Positions 35,859 to 44,699 of a DNA stretch of 64,000 bases are shown one piece after another. The stretch covers positions 2,512,501 to 2,576,500 of the forward strand of contig NZ_LT629733.1 in the NCBI RefSeq assembly GCF_900104785.1, read 5' to 3'. Below the pieces are notes generated by a model, which saw only the letters and a program-made list of their open reading frames with translations, was not told the DNA's origin and did no database searches. Numbering within the stretch: position 1 is the stretch's first letter; each line of letters begins with the position of its first letter. A program made the position numbers and the translations under genes. The DNA is from Formosa sp. Hel1_31_208 (GTDB taxonomy: Bacteria; Bacteroidota; Bacteroidia; Flavobacteriales; Flavobacteriaceae).

Positions 35859-37427
35859 ATGAAGAGACTAGTATATTTCTTATTTACCATTTCTATATTA
35901 ATGCTTTGGAGTTCATGTCGAAAAGATTTTGATTTTGCTCCAAGTACAGGAAATTTAGAATTTTCGAAAGACACCATATATTTAGACACCATTTTTTCAA
36001 ATATTGGATCGAGCACTTATAATTTAAAAGTGTATAATCGAAGTGATGAAGACATCGCCATACCAACCGTTCGCTTAGGTGAAGGACAAGCCTCCAATTA
36101 CAGATTAAATGTAGATGGCATGCCAGGAAAAGAATTTCAAAATGTAGAATTACTAGCCAATGATAGTCTTTTCATTTTTGTTGAAACTACAGCCGATATT
36201 GAAGCACTTTCTCAAAACAGTTTAGAATTTTTATACACGGATGCTATAGAATTCGACAGCGGAAATAATCTCCAAAAAGTTGAATTGGTTACCCTCATTA
36301 AAGATGCCGTTTTTATCTATCCTGATAGAGATAATACTACAGGCATTATTGAGACCTTAAGCTTTGATATTGATGGTGACGGAACACCTGATGACACAAC
36401 ACTGCAAGGCCGTTTCCTTGAAGATAACGAACTCACCTTTACAAATGAAATACCTTATGTTATTTATGGTTATGCCGCAGTAGACGAGGGTGATGTATTA
36501 ACGATAGAAGCCGGTGCACGTGTTCATTTTCATTCCAATTCTGGTTTGATAGTCACCAATAATGCGTCTCTCAAAGTAAATGGTGCATTGAGTACAGATC
36601 AAGAATTATTAGAAAATGAAGTAATTTTTGAAGGTGATCGTTTAGAGCCCTTATTTGCTGATGTACCTGGACAATGGGGAACAATATGGTTATTTAATGG
36701 CAGTGCAGATAATGACATAAACTATGCGACGATTAAAAACGGAACAATAGGTGTTCTATGTGAAGGGAATCAAGATGCCATAGATACAAAACTCACAATT
36801 ACAAACTCACAAATATATAACTCAAGTAACTTTGGAATATTAGCTCGAGCAACTTCAGTGACTGCTGAAAATGTTGTACTTAATAATTCGGGGCAGTCCT
36901 CTTTTGCAGGAACATTTGGTGGACGGTTTAATTTCACCCATTGTACGATTGCCAATTATTGGACTAATTTTGGACGACAATTCCCGGCTTTATTATTGAA
37001 TAATTTCATAACCGACGACAATAATATAGACACGGGTAATGATTTGGTTGAAGCCAATTTTAATAACTGTATCATCTTCGGAAATGATAACCCAGAAGTC
37101 ATTTTAGAGAACATACCAAATAGCAGTTTTGATTTTAATTTTAAGTTTACAAACTGCTTGATTCGTTTTCAAAACACTAATAATTTCTTTACAGGAGATA
37201 ATTATAATTTCAGTAATCCTGACTTGTACGAGAATTGTATTTTCAATGCTGAACCTGATTTTAAAAATCCCTTTGAGAATTTAATGATGATCGGTGAAAA
37301 TTCCGCCGGTAATGATCAAGGTAATTTTGTTTTTGCTTCCCAAGTGCCTTTTGACATCATAAACACTAGCAGAACAGCTAGTCCAGATTTAGGCGCTTAT
37401 CAACATGTGATTTTTGACGAAGATTAA
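35859..37427 (+). CDS. Large lipoprotein with beta-helix-like C-terminus
   Basis: 522 residues; the signal ends with SSC at about residue 20, so it is an SPII lipoprotein. Residues 25-150 look like an Ig/choice-of-anchor beta-sandwich (TIYLDTIFSNIGSSTYNLKVYNRSDEDIAIP in parts). From about 160 on, repeated short beta-strands rich in N, D and I (LTIEAGARVHFHSNSGLIV, INYATIKNGTIGVLCEG, LTITNSQIYNSSNFGILARA) suggest a right-handed parallel beta-helix. FTNCL, NFNNCII and FTHCTI rungs repeat. No catalytic site can be named. Location is the outer membrane, possibly surface. Length fits Flavobacteriia homologues of unknown function. Confidence 0.8.
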   Translation: MKRLVYFLFTISILMLWSSCRKDFDFAPSTGNLEFSKDTIYLDTIFSNIGSSTYNLKVYNRSDEDIAIPTVRLGEGQASNYRLNVDGMPGKEFQNVELLANDSLFIFVETTADIEALSQNSLEFLYTDAIEFDSGNNLQKVELVTLIKDAVFIYPDRDNTTGIIETLSFDIDGDGTPDDTTLQGRFLEDNELTFTNEIPYVIYGYAAVDEGDVLTIEAGARVHFHSNSGLIVTNNASLKVNGALSTDQELLENEVIFEGDRLEPLFADVPGQWGTIWLFNGSADNDINYATIKNGTIGVLCEGNQDAIDTKLTITNSQIYNSSNFGILARATSVTAENVVLNNSGQSSFAGTFGGRFNFTHCTIANYWTNFGRQFPALLLNNFITDDNNIDTGNDLVEANFNNCIIFGNDNPEVILENIPNSSFDFNFKFTNCLIRFQNTNNFFTGDNYNFSNPDLYENCIFNAEPDFKNPFENLMMIGENSAGNDQGNFVFASQVPFDIINTSRTASPDLGAYQHVIFDED

Positions 37428-37440
37428 ATTCAAACTCCTA

Positions 37441-37482
37441 TAAATAAAAAAGACCTTTCAAACGAAAGGTCTTTTTTATTTA
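37441..37482. terminator. Bidirectional terminator with a 19-bp perfect stem
   Basis: TAAATAAAAAAGACCTTTC (37441-37459) pairs perfectly with its complement at 37464-37482 around an AAAC loop. It is shared by the beta-helix lipoprotein gene and convergent glyA. Confidence 0.92.
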
Positions 37483-37518
37483 TTATACACTGAATCGTAT
37501 ATAAACTAAGGTAGTTAA

Positions 37519-38790
37519 TTAAGCAAATAATGGTTTTGCACTCATCATGTCGTTAACTTTATCTGCAATACCTACCAATTTAGTATCGTCTTGATAATTC
37601 ATAATCGCTTCATCAATAAAGCCAACTATAGTTCCCATATCACCTTCATTTAAGCCTCGTGTAGTAATCGCAGGTGTTCCTACTCTAATTCCAGAAGTTA
37701 CAAACGGACTTTTATCATCAAATGGTACCATATTCTTATTAACAGTGATATCTGCTTTACCTAAAGCTTCTTCTGCATCCTTACCTGTTACATCTTTATT
37801 TCGTAAATCAATGAGCATCATGTGATTATCTGTACCATTAGAAATGATATTATAGCCGCGATCTACAAAAGCTTTAGCCATAGCAGCAGCATTGTTTTTT
37901 ACCTGCAACATATAATGCATAAACTCATCTGTAAGTGCTTCACCAAAAGCAATTGCTTTGGCGGCAATGATATGTTCTAAGGGGCCACCTTGATTTCCAG
38001 GAAATACTCCAGAATCTAATAAACCTGACATTTTTCTCAGGTTCCCATTTTTTAATTTTAAACCAAATGGATTTTCAAAATTCTCACCCATCATAATCAA
38101 TCCACCTCTTGGTCCACGAAGTGTTTTATGAGTTGTAGTGGTCACTATATGACAATGCGGTAAGGGATCATTCAAAATTCCTTTTGCAATTAATCCAGAA
38201 GGGTGTGAGATATCAGCTAATAATAATGCACCTACATTATCAGCTACCTCTCTAAACTTTTCAAAATCCATATCTCGAGAATACGCTGAGGCACCTGCAA
38301 TAATTAATTTAGGTTTCTCCTTATTTGCGACATCTGACAATTGATTGTAATCGATACGTCCTGTATCTTTATGTACACCATAAAATGTAGGACGATATAA
38401 TTTACCAGAAAAGTTCACAGGAGAACCATGAGTCAAGTGACCTCCATGAGATAAATCAAACCCCAGTATTGTATCTCCTGGTTTTAAGCAAGCTGCAAAT
38501 ACCGCAGTATTTGCCTGACTTCCAGAATGGGGCTGCACGTTGGCATATGCGGCACCAAAAAGTGTTTTCGCTCTTTCAATCGCAATTAATTCTACTTCAT
38601 CTACGATTTCACAACCACCATAATAACGTTTACCTGGATAACCTTCGGCATATTTATTTGTTAAAACCGACCCAGCTGCTTCCATCACCTGGTCACTAGC
38701 AAAATTTTCGGAAGCAATAAGCTCCAACCCATTCAATTGTCGTTGTTTTTCAGCATCAATAAGTTCAAAAATCTGTGAATCGCGTTGCAT
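37519..38790 (-). CDS. glyA: Serine hydroxymethyltransferase
   Basis: 423 residues; full length. [51 protein letters not shown], and the PLP lysine segment [17 protein letters not shown] are diagnostic. It converts serine to glycine while charging tetrahydrofolate with a one-carbon unit. It is monocistronic, between two own promoter/terminator elements. Confidence 0.98.
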   Translation of the reverse strand: MQRDSQIFELIDAEKQRQLNGLELIASENFASDQVMEAAGSVLTNKYAEGYPGKRYYGGCEIVDEVELIAIERAKTLFGAAYANVQPHSGSQANTAVFAACLKPGDTILGFDLSHGGHLTHGSPVNFSGKLYRPTFYGVHKDTGRIDYNQLSDVANKEKPKLIIAGASAYSRDMDFEKFREVADNVGALLLADISHPSGLIAKGILNDPLPHCHIVTTTTHKTLRGPRGGLIMMGENFENPFGLKLKNGNLRKMSGLLDSGVFPGNQGGPLEHIIAAKAIAFGEALTDEFMHYMLQVKNNAAAMAKAFVDRGYNIISNGTDNHMMLIDLRNKDVTGKDAEEALGKADITVNKNMVPFDDKSPFVTSGIRVGTPAITTRGLNEGDMGTIVGFIDEAIMNYQDDTKLVGIADKVNDMMSAKPLFA

Positions 38791-38815
38791 ATATCAAGTT
38801 TAAATTAAATTTTAT

Positions 38816-38823
38816 CAAAAGTA
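38816..38823 (-). promoter_or_regulatory. -7 promoter box of glyA
   Basis: TACTTTTG on the minus strand, exact consensus, 25 bp upstream of the ATG; leader about 20 nt. Confidence 0.5.
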
Positions 38824-38938
38824 ATAAATCATCTCGTTAAAAAGATTCAAAAAATTCAGTTTAACGAATCGTTTTATGAGCAGGTTATCAACAGGTAAAT
38901 TTAATTTGAATTTTTATGGTTTTGTGCAATTAAATATG

Positions 38939-38946
38939 TAGGTTTG
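38939..38946 (+). promoter_or_regulatory. -7 promoter box of fahA
   Basis: TAGGTTTG, exact consensus, 34 bp before the ATG at 38981. No TTG at the ideal -33 distance is visible. Confidence 0.4.
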
Positions 38947-38980
38947 AATAGAAAAGTAAAACAATAAAATCTCCTGTACT

Positions 38981-40273
38981 ATGCCAATATCTGCAAATAA
39001 TCCTAATAGAACGTCTTGGTTATACGTTAATAAATATTCTGATTTTCCAATTCAAAATATCCCATTTGGCGTTTTTCTCACAAGAGAAGATATTATTACC
39101 ATTGGAACACGAATTGGAGATACAGCTATTGACTTAGGAGCACTGCATCAATTAGGTTATTTTAAAGGTATTCCTTTAACCGATGATATTTTTCTTCAAG
39201 ACTCCTTGAATGATTTCATTGCGGATGGAAGAAAAACATGGAGAGCAGTTAGGAATCGAATTGCAGAAATTTTTGACAGTAATGATACGACTTTGAAGCA
39301 TAATACAAAGCATAAAGAAATTGTGTGCTTCAGATTAGATGAAATAGAAATGCAGATGCCTGTGCATGTTGGAGATTATACTGATTTTTACGCAAGTAAA
39401 GAACACGCGACCAACGTAGGCTCAATGTTTAGAGATCCTGAAAATGCCTTAATGCCAAATTGGGTGCATATGCCTGTTGGATATCACGGTCGCAGTTCTT
39501 CTATTATCACAACACATATACCAATTAATCGACCTCAAGGTCAAACGATGCCTGAAGGCGCAAAAAAACCAGTTTTTGGCCCGAGTAAATTGGTCGATTT
39601 TGAATTAGAAATGGCATTTATTACAACAGATGCTAATGATTTAGGAGAACCAATTCCAATTGATGAGGCTGAAGAATATATTTTTGGATTAGTATTATTT
39701 AATGACTGGTCTGCTCGTGATATTCAAAAATGGGAGTATGTACCATTAGGTCCTTTTTTAGGAAAAAACTTTGCATCTTCTATGTCACCATGGATTGTAA
39801 CACTTGATGCCCTTGAGCCATTTAGAGTAGAAAGTCCAAAGCAAGACCCGAAACCACTGCCTTATTTACAAACAAAAGGTAAAAAGAGTTTTGATATACA
39901 GTTAGAAGTTGGAATTCAACCTAAAGATGGTAAAGAGACCACGGTTTGTAAATCGAACTTCAAATACATGTATTGGAATATGGCTCAGCAATTGGCGCAT
40001 CATACCGTTAACGGTTGTCCAGTGAATTCAGGAGATATGATGGGTAGTGGAACGATTTCTGGTCCTACTGAAGATTCTTATGGTTCGATGCTAGAATTAT
40101 CCTGGAAAGGAACTAAACCTATAAAACTGAAAGATGGTAGCGAGCGTAAGTTTATTAATGACTATGATACCGTAATCATGAGAGGACATTGTGAAAATGA
40201 TGACGTTCGCATCGGATTCGGACAAGTTAAAACGCAATTGTTGCCGGTATTTAATCCGAAGAAAAAGAAATAA
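38981..40273 (+). CDS. fahA: Fumarylacetoacetase
   Basis: 430 residues, near the length of FAH. MPVHVGDYTDFYASKEHATNVG carries metal and catalytic histidine (HATN), followed by PVGYHGRSSSI, ELEMAF, DWSARDIQKWEYVPLGPFLGKNF and GDMMGSGTISG. It hydrolyses 4-fumarylacetoacetate to fumarate and acetoacetate in tyrosine catabolism. No hmgA or hpd is next to it; the pathway genes may be elsewhere. It has its own promoter-like box and terminator. Confidence 0.96.
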   Translation: MPISANNPNRTSWLYVNKYSDFPIQNIPFGVFLTREDIITIGTRIGDTAIDLGALHQLGYFKGIPLTDDIFLQDSLNDFIADGRKTWRAVRNRIAEIFDSNDTTLKHNTKHKEIVCFRLDEIEMQMPVHVGDYTDFYASKEHATNVGSMFRDPENALMPNWVHMPVGYHGRSSSIITTHIPINRPQGQTMPEGAKKPVFGPSKLVDFELEMAFITTDANDLGEPIPIDEAEEYIFGLVLFNDWSARDIQKWEYVPLGPFLGKNFASSMSPWIVTLDALEPFRVESPKQDPKPLPYLQTKGKKSFDIQLEVGIQPKDGKETTVCKSNFKYMYWNMAQQLAHHTVNGCPVNSGDMMGSGTISGPTEDSYGSMLELSWKGTKPIKLKDGSERKFINDYDTVIMRGHCENDDVRIGFGQVKTQLLPVFNPKKKK

Positions 40274-40293
40274 CTGTTTTATATAAATTAATT

Positions 40294-40335
40294 AAAACTC
40301 GAGACTTAAAATATAGATTTTAAACCTCGAGTTTT
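40294..40335 (+). terminator. Cruciform-type terminator of fahA
   Basis: AAAACTCGAG ... CTCGAGTTTT (10 bp) enclose a second inverted repeat TTAAAAT/ATTTTAA, about 20 bp after the fahA stop; followed by T5. Confidence 0.85.
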
Positions 40336-40390
40336 TATTTGGCATCATATTTGGAATTCTACTTGTAAATAATCATTTAAATCCAGAATT

Positions 40391-41575
40391 ATGAAGCAAT
40401 TACTACTTACAACAGTACTTCTTCTGGTACTAACATCATGTAGCGGAAGAAAACAAATTGAAAAAGCCATTAGTCATGGTAATTATGACTTGGCAATCAA
40501 TGACGCGTTACGAAAACTCGAAAACAAAAAAGACAAAAAACGTAAGCAAGACTATATTGTTATGCTTGAAGATGCGTACTATAAAGTTTTAGAGGAAGAT
40601 TTACAAGATGTAGCGCATTTAAAAAAGGACGGGAATCCTGAGCAATACAAAACCATCTATGAGATCTATCTTGATCTCAATGCGAGACAAAACGCCATAA
40701 AACGTGTATTACCTTTACAGATTAATGGAAAGACCTTGAACTTAAATTTCAATGATTATACAACTGAAATCGTCGATTACAGGTATAAGACATCTGATTA
40801 TTTAATTGGTCAAGGCATAGCGCTTTTAGATTCTGAAGATAAGTACAACGCCAGAAAAGCATATATGATTTTCAGTTATATCGAAAGCATTAATCCGAAT
40901 TTTGAAGAGACCAGAAGTCTTATGACTGAAGCGCATCAAAAAGGTATAGATTATGTCTTAGTATCGATTGAAAACCAAACGACACAAATCATTCCGCAAC
41001 AATTAGAAGCCGATTTATTGAACTTTGACACCTATGGGTTAAATCAGTTTTGGACGGTTTATCATGCCAACACCCTTAATGAGATGACTTACGATTATGC
41101 CATGCAATTGCAATTGAAACAGATCCATATATCTCCAGAGCAGGTTAATCGGAACCAATTATTAAAACAAAGAAATATTGTTGATGGCTGGGAATATCAA
41201 ACAGATAGCAATGGCAATGTTATGGTTGATAGTTTAGGAAATAAAATCAAAGTAGATAAAATCGTTAATGTTAGAGCACGATACTTTTTAATTAACCAGT
41301 TAAAGTCAACACTCGTAAATGCAGATGTGGTTTATACCGATTTAAAAACAAATCAAACTATAGATGCTTTTCCTCTAGATAGTGAGTTTGTTTTTAAACA
41401 CTTATATGCTACTGTAAGAGGCGATACAAGGGCATTGACCAGAAAAGAATTGGCCTTGACCAGAAATCGACCACAACACTTCCCTACTGATGCACAAATG
41501 GTGTATGACACTGGTGAAGATTTAAAGCTAAAATTGAAACACATCATCAACTCTTATCAGTTAACTAGAAGTTGA
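40391..41575 (+). CDS. Hypothetical lipoprotein
   Basis: 394 residues with lipobox LTSC at about residue 17. Residues 20-110 look like TPR-type helices (IEKAISHGNYDLAINDALRKL, then KQDYIVMLEDAYYKV). The middle has a helix-rich region (YNARKAYMIFSYIESINPNF). The C-terminal third (ARYFLINQLKSTLVNADVVYTDLKTN in parts) is beta-rich. I do not recognise a named family. Most likely an outer membrane or periplasmic lipoprotein of Flavobacteriia. Its terminator overlaps the stop codon of the next convergent gene. Confidence 0.75.
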   Translation: MKQLLLTTVLLLVLTSCSGRKQIEKAISHGNYDLAINDALRKLENKKDKKRKQDYIVMLEDAYYKVLEEDLQDVAHLKKDGNPEQYKTIYEIYLDLNARQNAIKRVLPLQINGKTLNLNFNDYTTEIVDYRYKTSDYLIGQGIALLDSEDKYNARKAYMIFSYIESINPNFEETRSLMTEAHQKGIDYVLVSIENQTTQIIPQQLEADLLNFDTYGLNQFWTVYHANTLNEMTYDYAMQLQLKQIHISPEQVNRNQLLKQRNIVDGWEYQTDSNGNVMVDSLGNKIKVDKIVNVRARYFLINQLKSTLVNADVVYTDLKTNQTIDAFPLDSEFVFKHLYATVRGDTRALTRKELALTRNRPQHFPTDAQMVYDTGEDLKLKLKHIINSYQLTRS

Positions 41576-41593
41576 TCTCATATAAATTCAATA

Positions 41594-41626
41594 TAAAACT
41601 CCTAAATACTATGTTTGGGAGTTTTA
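41594..41626. terminator. Shared terminator, overlapping the methyltransferase stop
   Basis: TAAAACTCCTAAA and TTTGGGAGTTTTA form a 13-bp stem with one T-G pair and loop TACTATG. It ends the plus-strand lipoprotein; its right arm contains the stop codon of the minus-strand methyltransferase (41624-41626). Confidence 0.85.
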
Positions 41627-42337
41627 CTTTTTAATAAACACCATACAATGCTGCCAAGGTAAGTTGTCTATATTTTCCTCTAAAACGAAGCCTCCCGCTT
41701 CTAATTCCTTAACAGCTTGCTTTTCGGTCATTTTATGAAGTCTTTTAATAGGAACAGTTGGATCTTCTCCTCTATATTCTATTAAATAAAGTTTGCCATC
41801 ATTTTTTAGTGCTTTTTTAATTGAAGCAATCATTTCGACAGGAAAATTAAATTCGTGGTATACATCTACCATGAGCACTTTGTCTATAGTGTTTTCTGGT
41901 AAGTTTGCACTGCTTTCACTCCCTTGAACGGTTTGTACATTTTTTATGTCTTCAGACGCTTTCCGATAGTCAATTGTGACTAGCATTTCCGGTTGAATAT
42001 CAACAGCATAAATAAAACCATTCTTAGCAATTGGAGCCATTTTAAAGACATGATAACCCGAACCCGCGCCAATATCAGCAATAGTATCAGTAGCACTTAT
42101 ATTGAGGTTGCTTAGTAATTTCATGGTTTTTTCTTCTTCCTCACGTTCAGAACGTTCTAACCAGCCCATACCTTGGTAACCCATCACATAAGCGATTTCT
42201 CTTCCCATAAACCATTTCCCTATACCATTTGGATCACCTTGTTTGAAGGTGTAATTAGAATTAGAGTCTTGAGCCGAGGATTGCAACACGCAACAAAAAA
42301 CCATTGTTGCAATTATCACATATTTGATGAGCTTCAT
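41624..42337 (-). CDS. Exported SAM-dependent methyltransferase
   Basis: 237 residues from the ATG at 42335-42337 (MKLIKYVIIATMVFCCVLQSSAQ). A signal peptide ending SSAQ is clear, which is unusual for a SAM-dependent enzyme. The class I methyltransferase core follows: DTIADIGAGSGYHVFKMAP (motif I), IYAVDIQPEML, then DKVLMVDVYHEFNFPVEM and LYLIEYRGEDP. The N-terminal motif YTFKQGDPNGIGKWFMGREIAYVMG precedes the domain. SAM would not be expected in the periplasm, so it may be cytoplasmic-acting with an uncleaved anchor, or extracytoplasmic with unknown cofactor. Upstream in-frame ATG at 42376 is less likely. Confidence 0.85.
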   Translation of the reverse strand: MKLIKYVIIATMVFCCVLQSSAQDSNSNYTFKQGDPNGIGKWFMGREIAYVMGYQGMGWLERSEREEEEKTMKLLSNLNISATDTIADIGAGSGYHVFKMAPIAKNGFIYAVDIQPEMLVTIDYRKASEDIKNVQTVQGSESSANLPENTIDKVLMVDVYHEFNFPVEMIASIKKALKNDGKLYLIEYRGEDPTVPIKRLHKMTEKQAVKELEAGGFVLEENIDNLPWQHCMVFIKK

Positions 42338-42445
42338 AAAACGATATTTTTTAATGAAGTTTAAATTGATCTTCATAATTTAGGAAACGAAGTTATTAGA
42401 AATCGTAATATATAAAGACCAGTTTAACGCATTGCTAACAAAATA

Positions 42446-42832
42446 CTACGATTCAAATCTATTAAGATCTATATCATTTATCGAGCCATGAGAAGCATGC
42501 GCTACAGTAATACCATTTTTTATAACAATCAGTTGTGGTGATTGATGAATCACCTGAAATTTATAACCCGTTTCATGAGAAACATCTCTATAGCTCAATA
42601 AATCTAAATAATATAAATCAATATTTGCATCAAGATTATAGGCACTCACAAACTGATTCATCGCCATACTACTGATTCCACATCGCGTAGAGTGTTTAAA
42701 AATAACTTGTGTTTTAGTCATAGAGCGCTTTTCAATCTCTTTAAGTTGATCAATATTTGTTAGCGCTTGCCACGGTAGTAGCTTTTCTTCTTTTGGTTCT
42801 GAAGTACCAAATATATTTTTTAAAAATCCCAT
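42446..42832 (-). CDS. ytxJ: YtxJ-like bacillithiol redox protein
   Basis: 128 residues with the YtxJ pattern: VIFKHSTRCGISSMAMNQFVSAYN, monothiol redox cysteine in the STRCGISS motif, then HQSPQLIVIKNG (cis-proline) and ASHGSI. These are monothiol bacilliredoxin-like thioredoxin-fold proteins associated with bacillithiol. This implies that the organism makes bacillithiol, as many Bacteroidota do. It stands between two secreted-protein genes, 38 bp before GH16. Confidence 0.9.
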   Translation of the reverse strand: MGFLKNIFGTSEPKEEKLLPWQALTNIDQLKEIEKRSMTKTQVIFKHSTRCGISSMAMNQFVSAYNLDANIDLYYLDLLSYRDVSHETGYKFQVIHQSPQLIVIKNGITVAHASHGSINDIDLNRFES

Positions 42833-42870
42833 GGACTAATAGTCGGATAATTTAATTAAACTTACTATTC

Positions 42871-44472
42871 TTATTTCTTAATGAACTTAAACGTGCTACT
42901 AGCGCCATCTGTGGTAACAATTCTCATCAAGTACATACCTGAATCCAATGCAGCTGTATTGTATGACATCTTATTATTAGTGACCAGCATAGTTTGTTCT
43001 GAAATAATACGTCCACTTAAATCAACTACTTGGAATTTTCCGCTGTCACTTGTATCCGAATTAAATTCTACATACAACCACGTTTCGACAGGATTAGGAT
43101 AAAAACTTACAAGATTAGCATTCAAGTCTTTTATCGATAACTGACTTTGTTGATACACTCTTACATAGTCTATTTCCATCATGTCCTCATCAAAATTATT
43201 AACGATATCACCGCCTAAACTACCACCCATTGCCACATTAAGCAAAATAAAAAACTCTTCATTAAACGGATTAATAGTAGGCATTTGATTGATTAATATA
43301 TTGTCCATATAAATTTTCATAGAATCCGGACTCCATTCTAACTCATATATGTGCCAATTTTGAGAGGTATCACTATTTACTGTTGGGATACTGCTGCTAT
43401 TGTATTGATAGCCACTTCCATTATTCCAGTGCCAAGTAGCTAAAATTTCAGTTTTTGGTATATTCGGTTCCATTATATCAATCTCACCACACCAAGGCCA
43501 AAATGTCGTACCAAAACCTTCATTATCCCAATATGTCCCATCTTCTTCAATGTTTTTTCCTAACAGCCATATTGCAGGCCAAGTACCTGCAATAGAAGGT
43601 AATTTAGCACGTACCTCTACTCGACCATACTGAAAAGAGAATTTAGAGTTTAACCTCGCCGACGTATAATTTTTTGTCTGCCCTTGATCGCTGTAAACCT
43701 CGCCTTTTGCTACAATCTTTAAACTTCCATTATCCATAAATGAATTGTCAATACGATTAGTATAGTGTTGTTGCTCGCCATTAGCCCAGCTATCTCCCGC
43801 TATGAGTTGCGTTTGATGAAACCACTTTGTATCATCAATAACTCCAACACCATCAAATTCATCTGACCAAACTAAGTTGTCATAAACTGGGTTATCGCTT
43901 ACAGTATTAAAATTCAACACATCATCAATATAGGCCAGAACATGATCTGTATTATCTTCACCATTCACTTGAATCACCACCCTATTAAAATCTGTTCGTT
44001 GCAATGGAATTACTGACGTAGGATCGAGATTAATAAACATATCATTTTCAAAATCAAAAGTTACTTCTTGCCAAGTATTTAGTGTTACAGGTTTGATAAT
44101 TTCACTTTGTGTAGTCCATGCATCCGTTAAGGTGTTATTCTGAAGTTTAAGAGACACCTGATTTGTTTGATTTCCTGTTAAACCATTTGATGGTATAAAG
44201 ATTTTTAAACTAAAAGAATTATTAGCAGACAAATCAAAATTAGTATTAACATCAAATTGAACGTTAGCATATTGCCCACCTGTATCATGATACTCTAATA
44301 CCGTATCTGACAAATTAATACCTTGTTGAACAGGATTAACTAAATTTAGATTCATACCACAATTATCACCAAACCAAGATGAAATAGTACCACTACCTTC
44401 AAAATCATCTTGAACGACCTGAGCTTGCAACTGAAAAGTGATTACTATAAATAGTAAGTAAAAATATCTCAT
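42871..44472 (-). CDS. Secreted GH16 beta-glucanase with T9SS sorting domain
   Basis: 533 residues from the ATG at 44470-44472; the signal peptide ends QLQAQ. Residues 20-190 form a carbohydrate-binding-like beta-sandwich. The GH16 domain follows (VWSDEFDGVGVIDDTKW) with active site E330-I-D332-I-M-E335 in GEIDIMEPNI, the laminarinase-type motif. The C-terminal 75 residues (VSFYPNPVETWLYVEF ... GMYLMRIVTTDG ... FKFIKK) are a Por secretion (T9SS type A) sorting domain, so the enzyme is exported to the cell surface or medium. It likely degrades laminarin or other beta-1,3-glucans. Confidence 0.95.
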   Translation of the reverse strand: MRYFYLLFIVITFQLQAQVVQDDFEGSGTISSWFGDNCGMNLNLVNPVQQGINLSDTVLEYHDTGGQYANVQFDVNTNFDLSANNSFSLKIFIPSNGLTGNQTNQVSLKLQNNTLTDAWTTQSEIIKPVTLNTWQEVTFDFENDMFINLDPTSVIPLQRTDFNRVVIQVNGEDNTDHVLAYIDDVLNFNTVSDNPVYDNLVWSDEFDGVGVIDDTKWFHQTQLIAGDSWANGEQQHYTNRIDNSFMDNGSLKIVAKGEVYSDQGQTKNYTSARLNSKFSFQYGRVEVRAKLPSIAGTWPAIWLLGKNIEEDGTYWDNEGFGTTFWPWCGEIDIMEPNIPKTEILATWHWNNGSGYQYNSSSIPTVNSDTSQNWHIYELEWSPDSMKIYMDNILINQMPTINPFNEEFFILLNVAMGGSLGGDIVNNFDEDMMEIDYVRVYQQSQLSIKDLNANLVSFYPNPVETWLYVEFNSDTSDSGKFQVVDLSGRIISEQTMLVTNNKMSYNTAALDSGMYLMRIVTTDGASSTFKFIKK

Positions 44473-44699
44473 AGCTTGTTTTTTTTCAAAAATAGTCCTG
44501 CCCATTAAAAATTACTAAATATAAACCCATACATAGACCATACGTCTACACATAAAACTGTTAAATTATAAGTAAAACAGACAAAATGTCTTCAAAACCA
44601 AGAATTTGAATGACTTTTTGTCTTTAAAAGTGTTGCAAATTACATTGGTAAGGTTATTGACCTGAACGTTGTATAACAGCATAAAAAACGATTATACAT

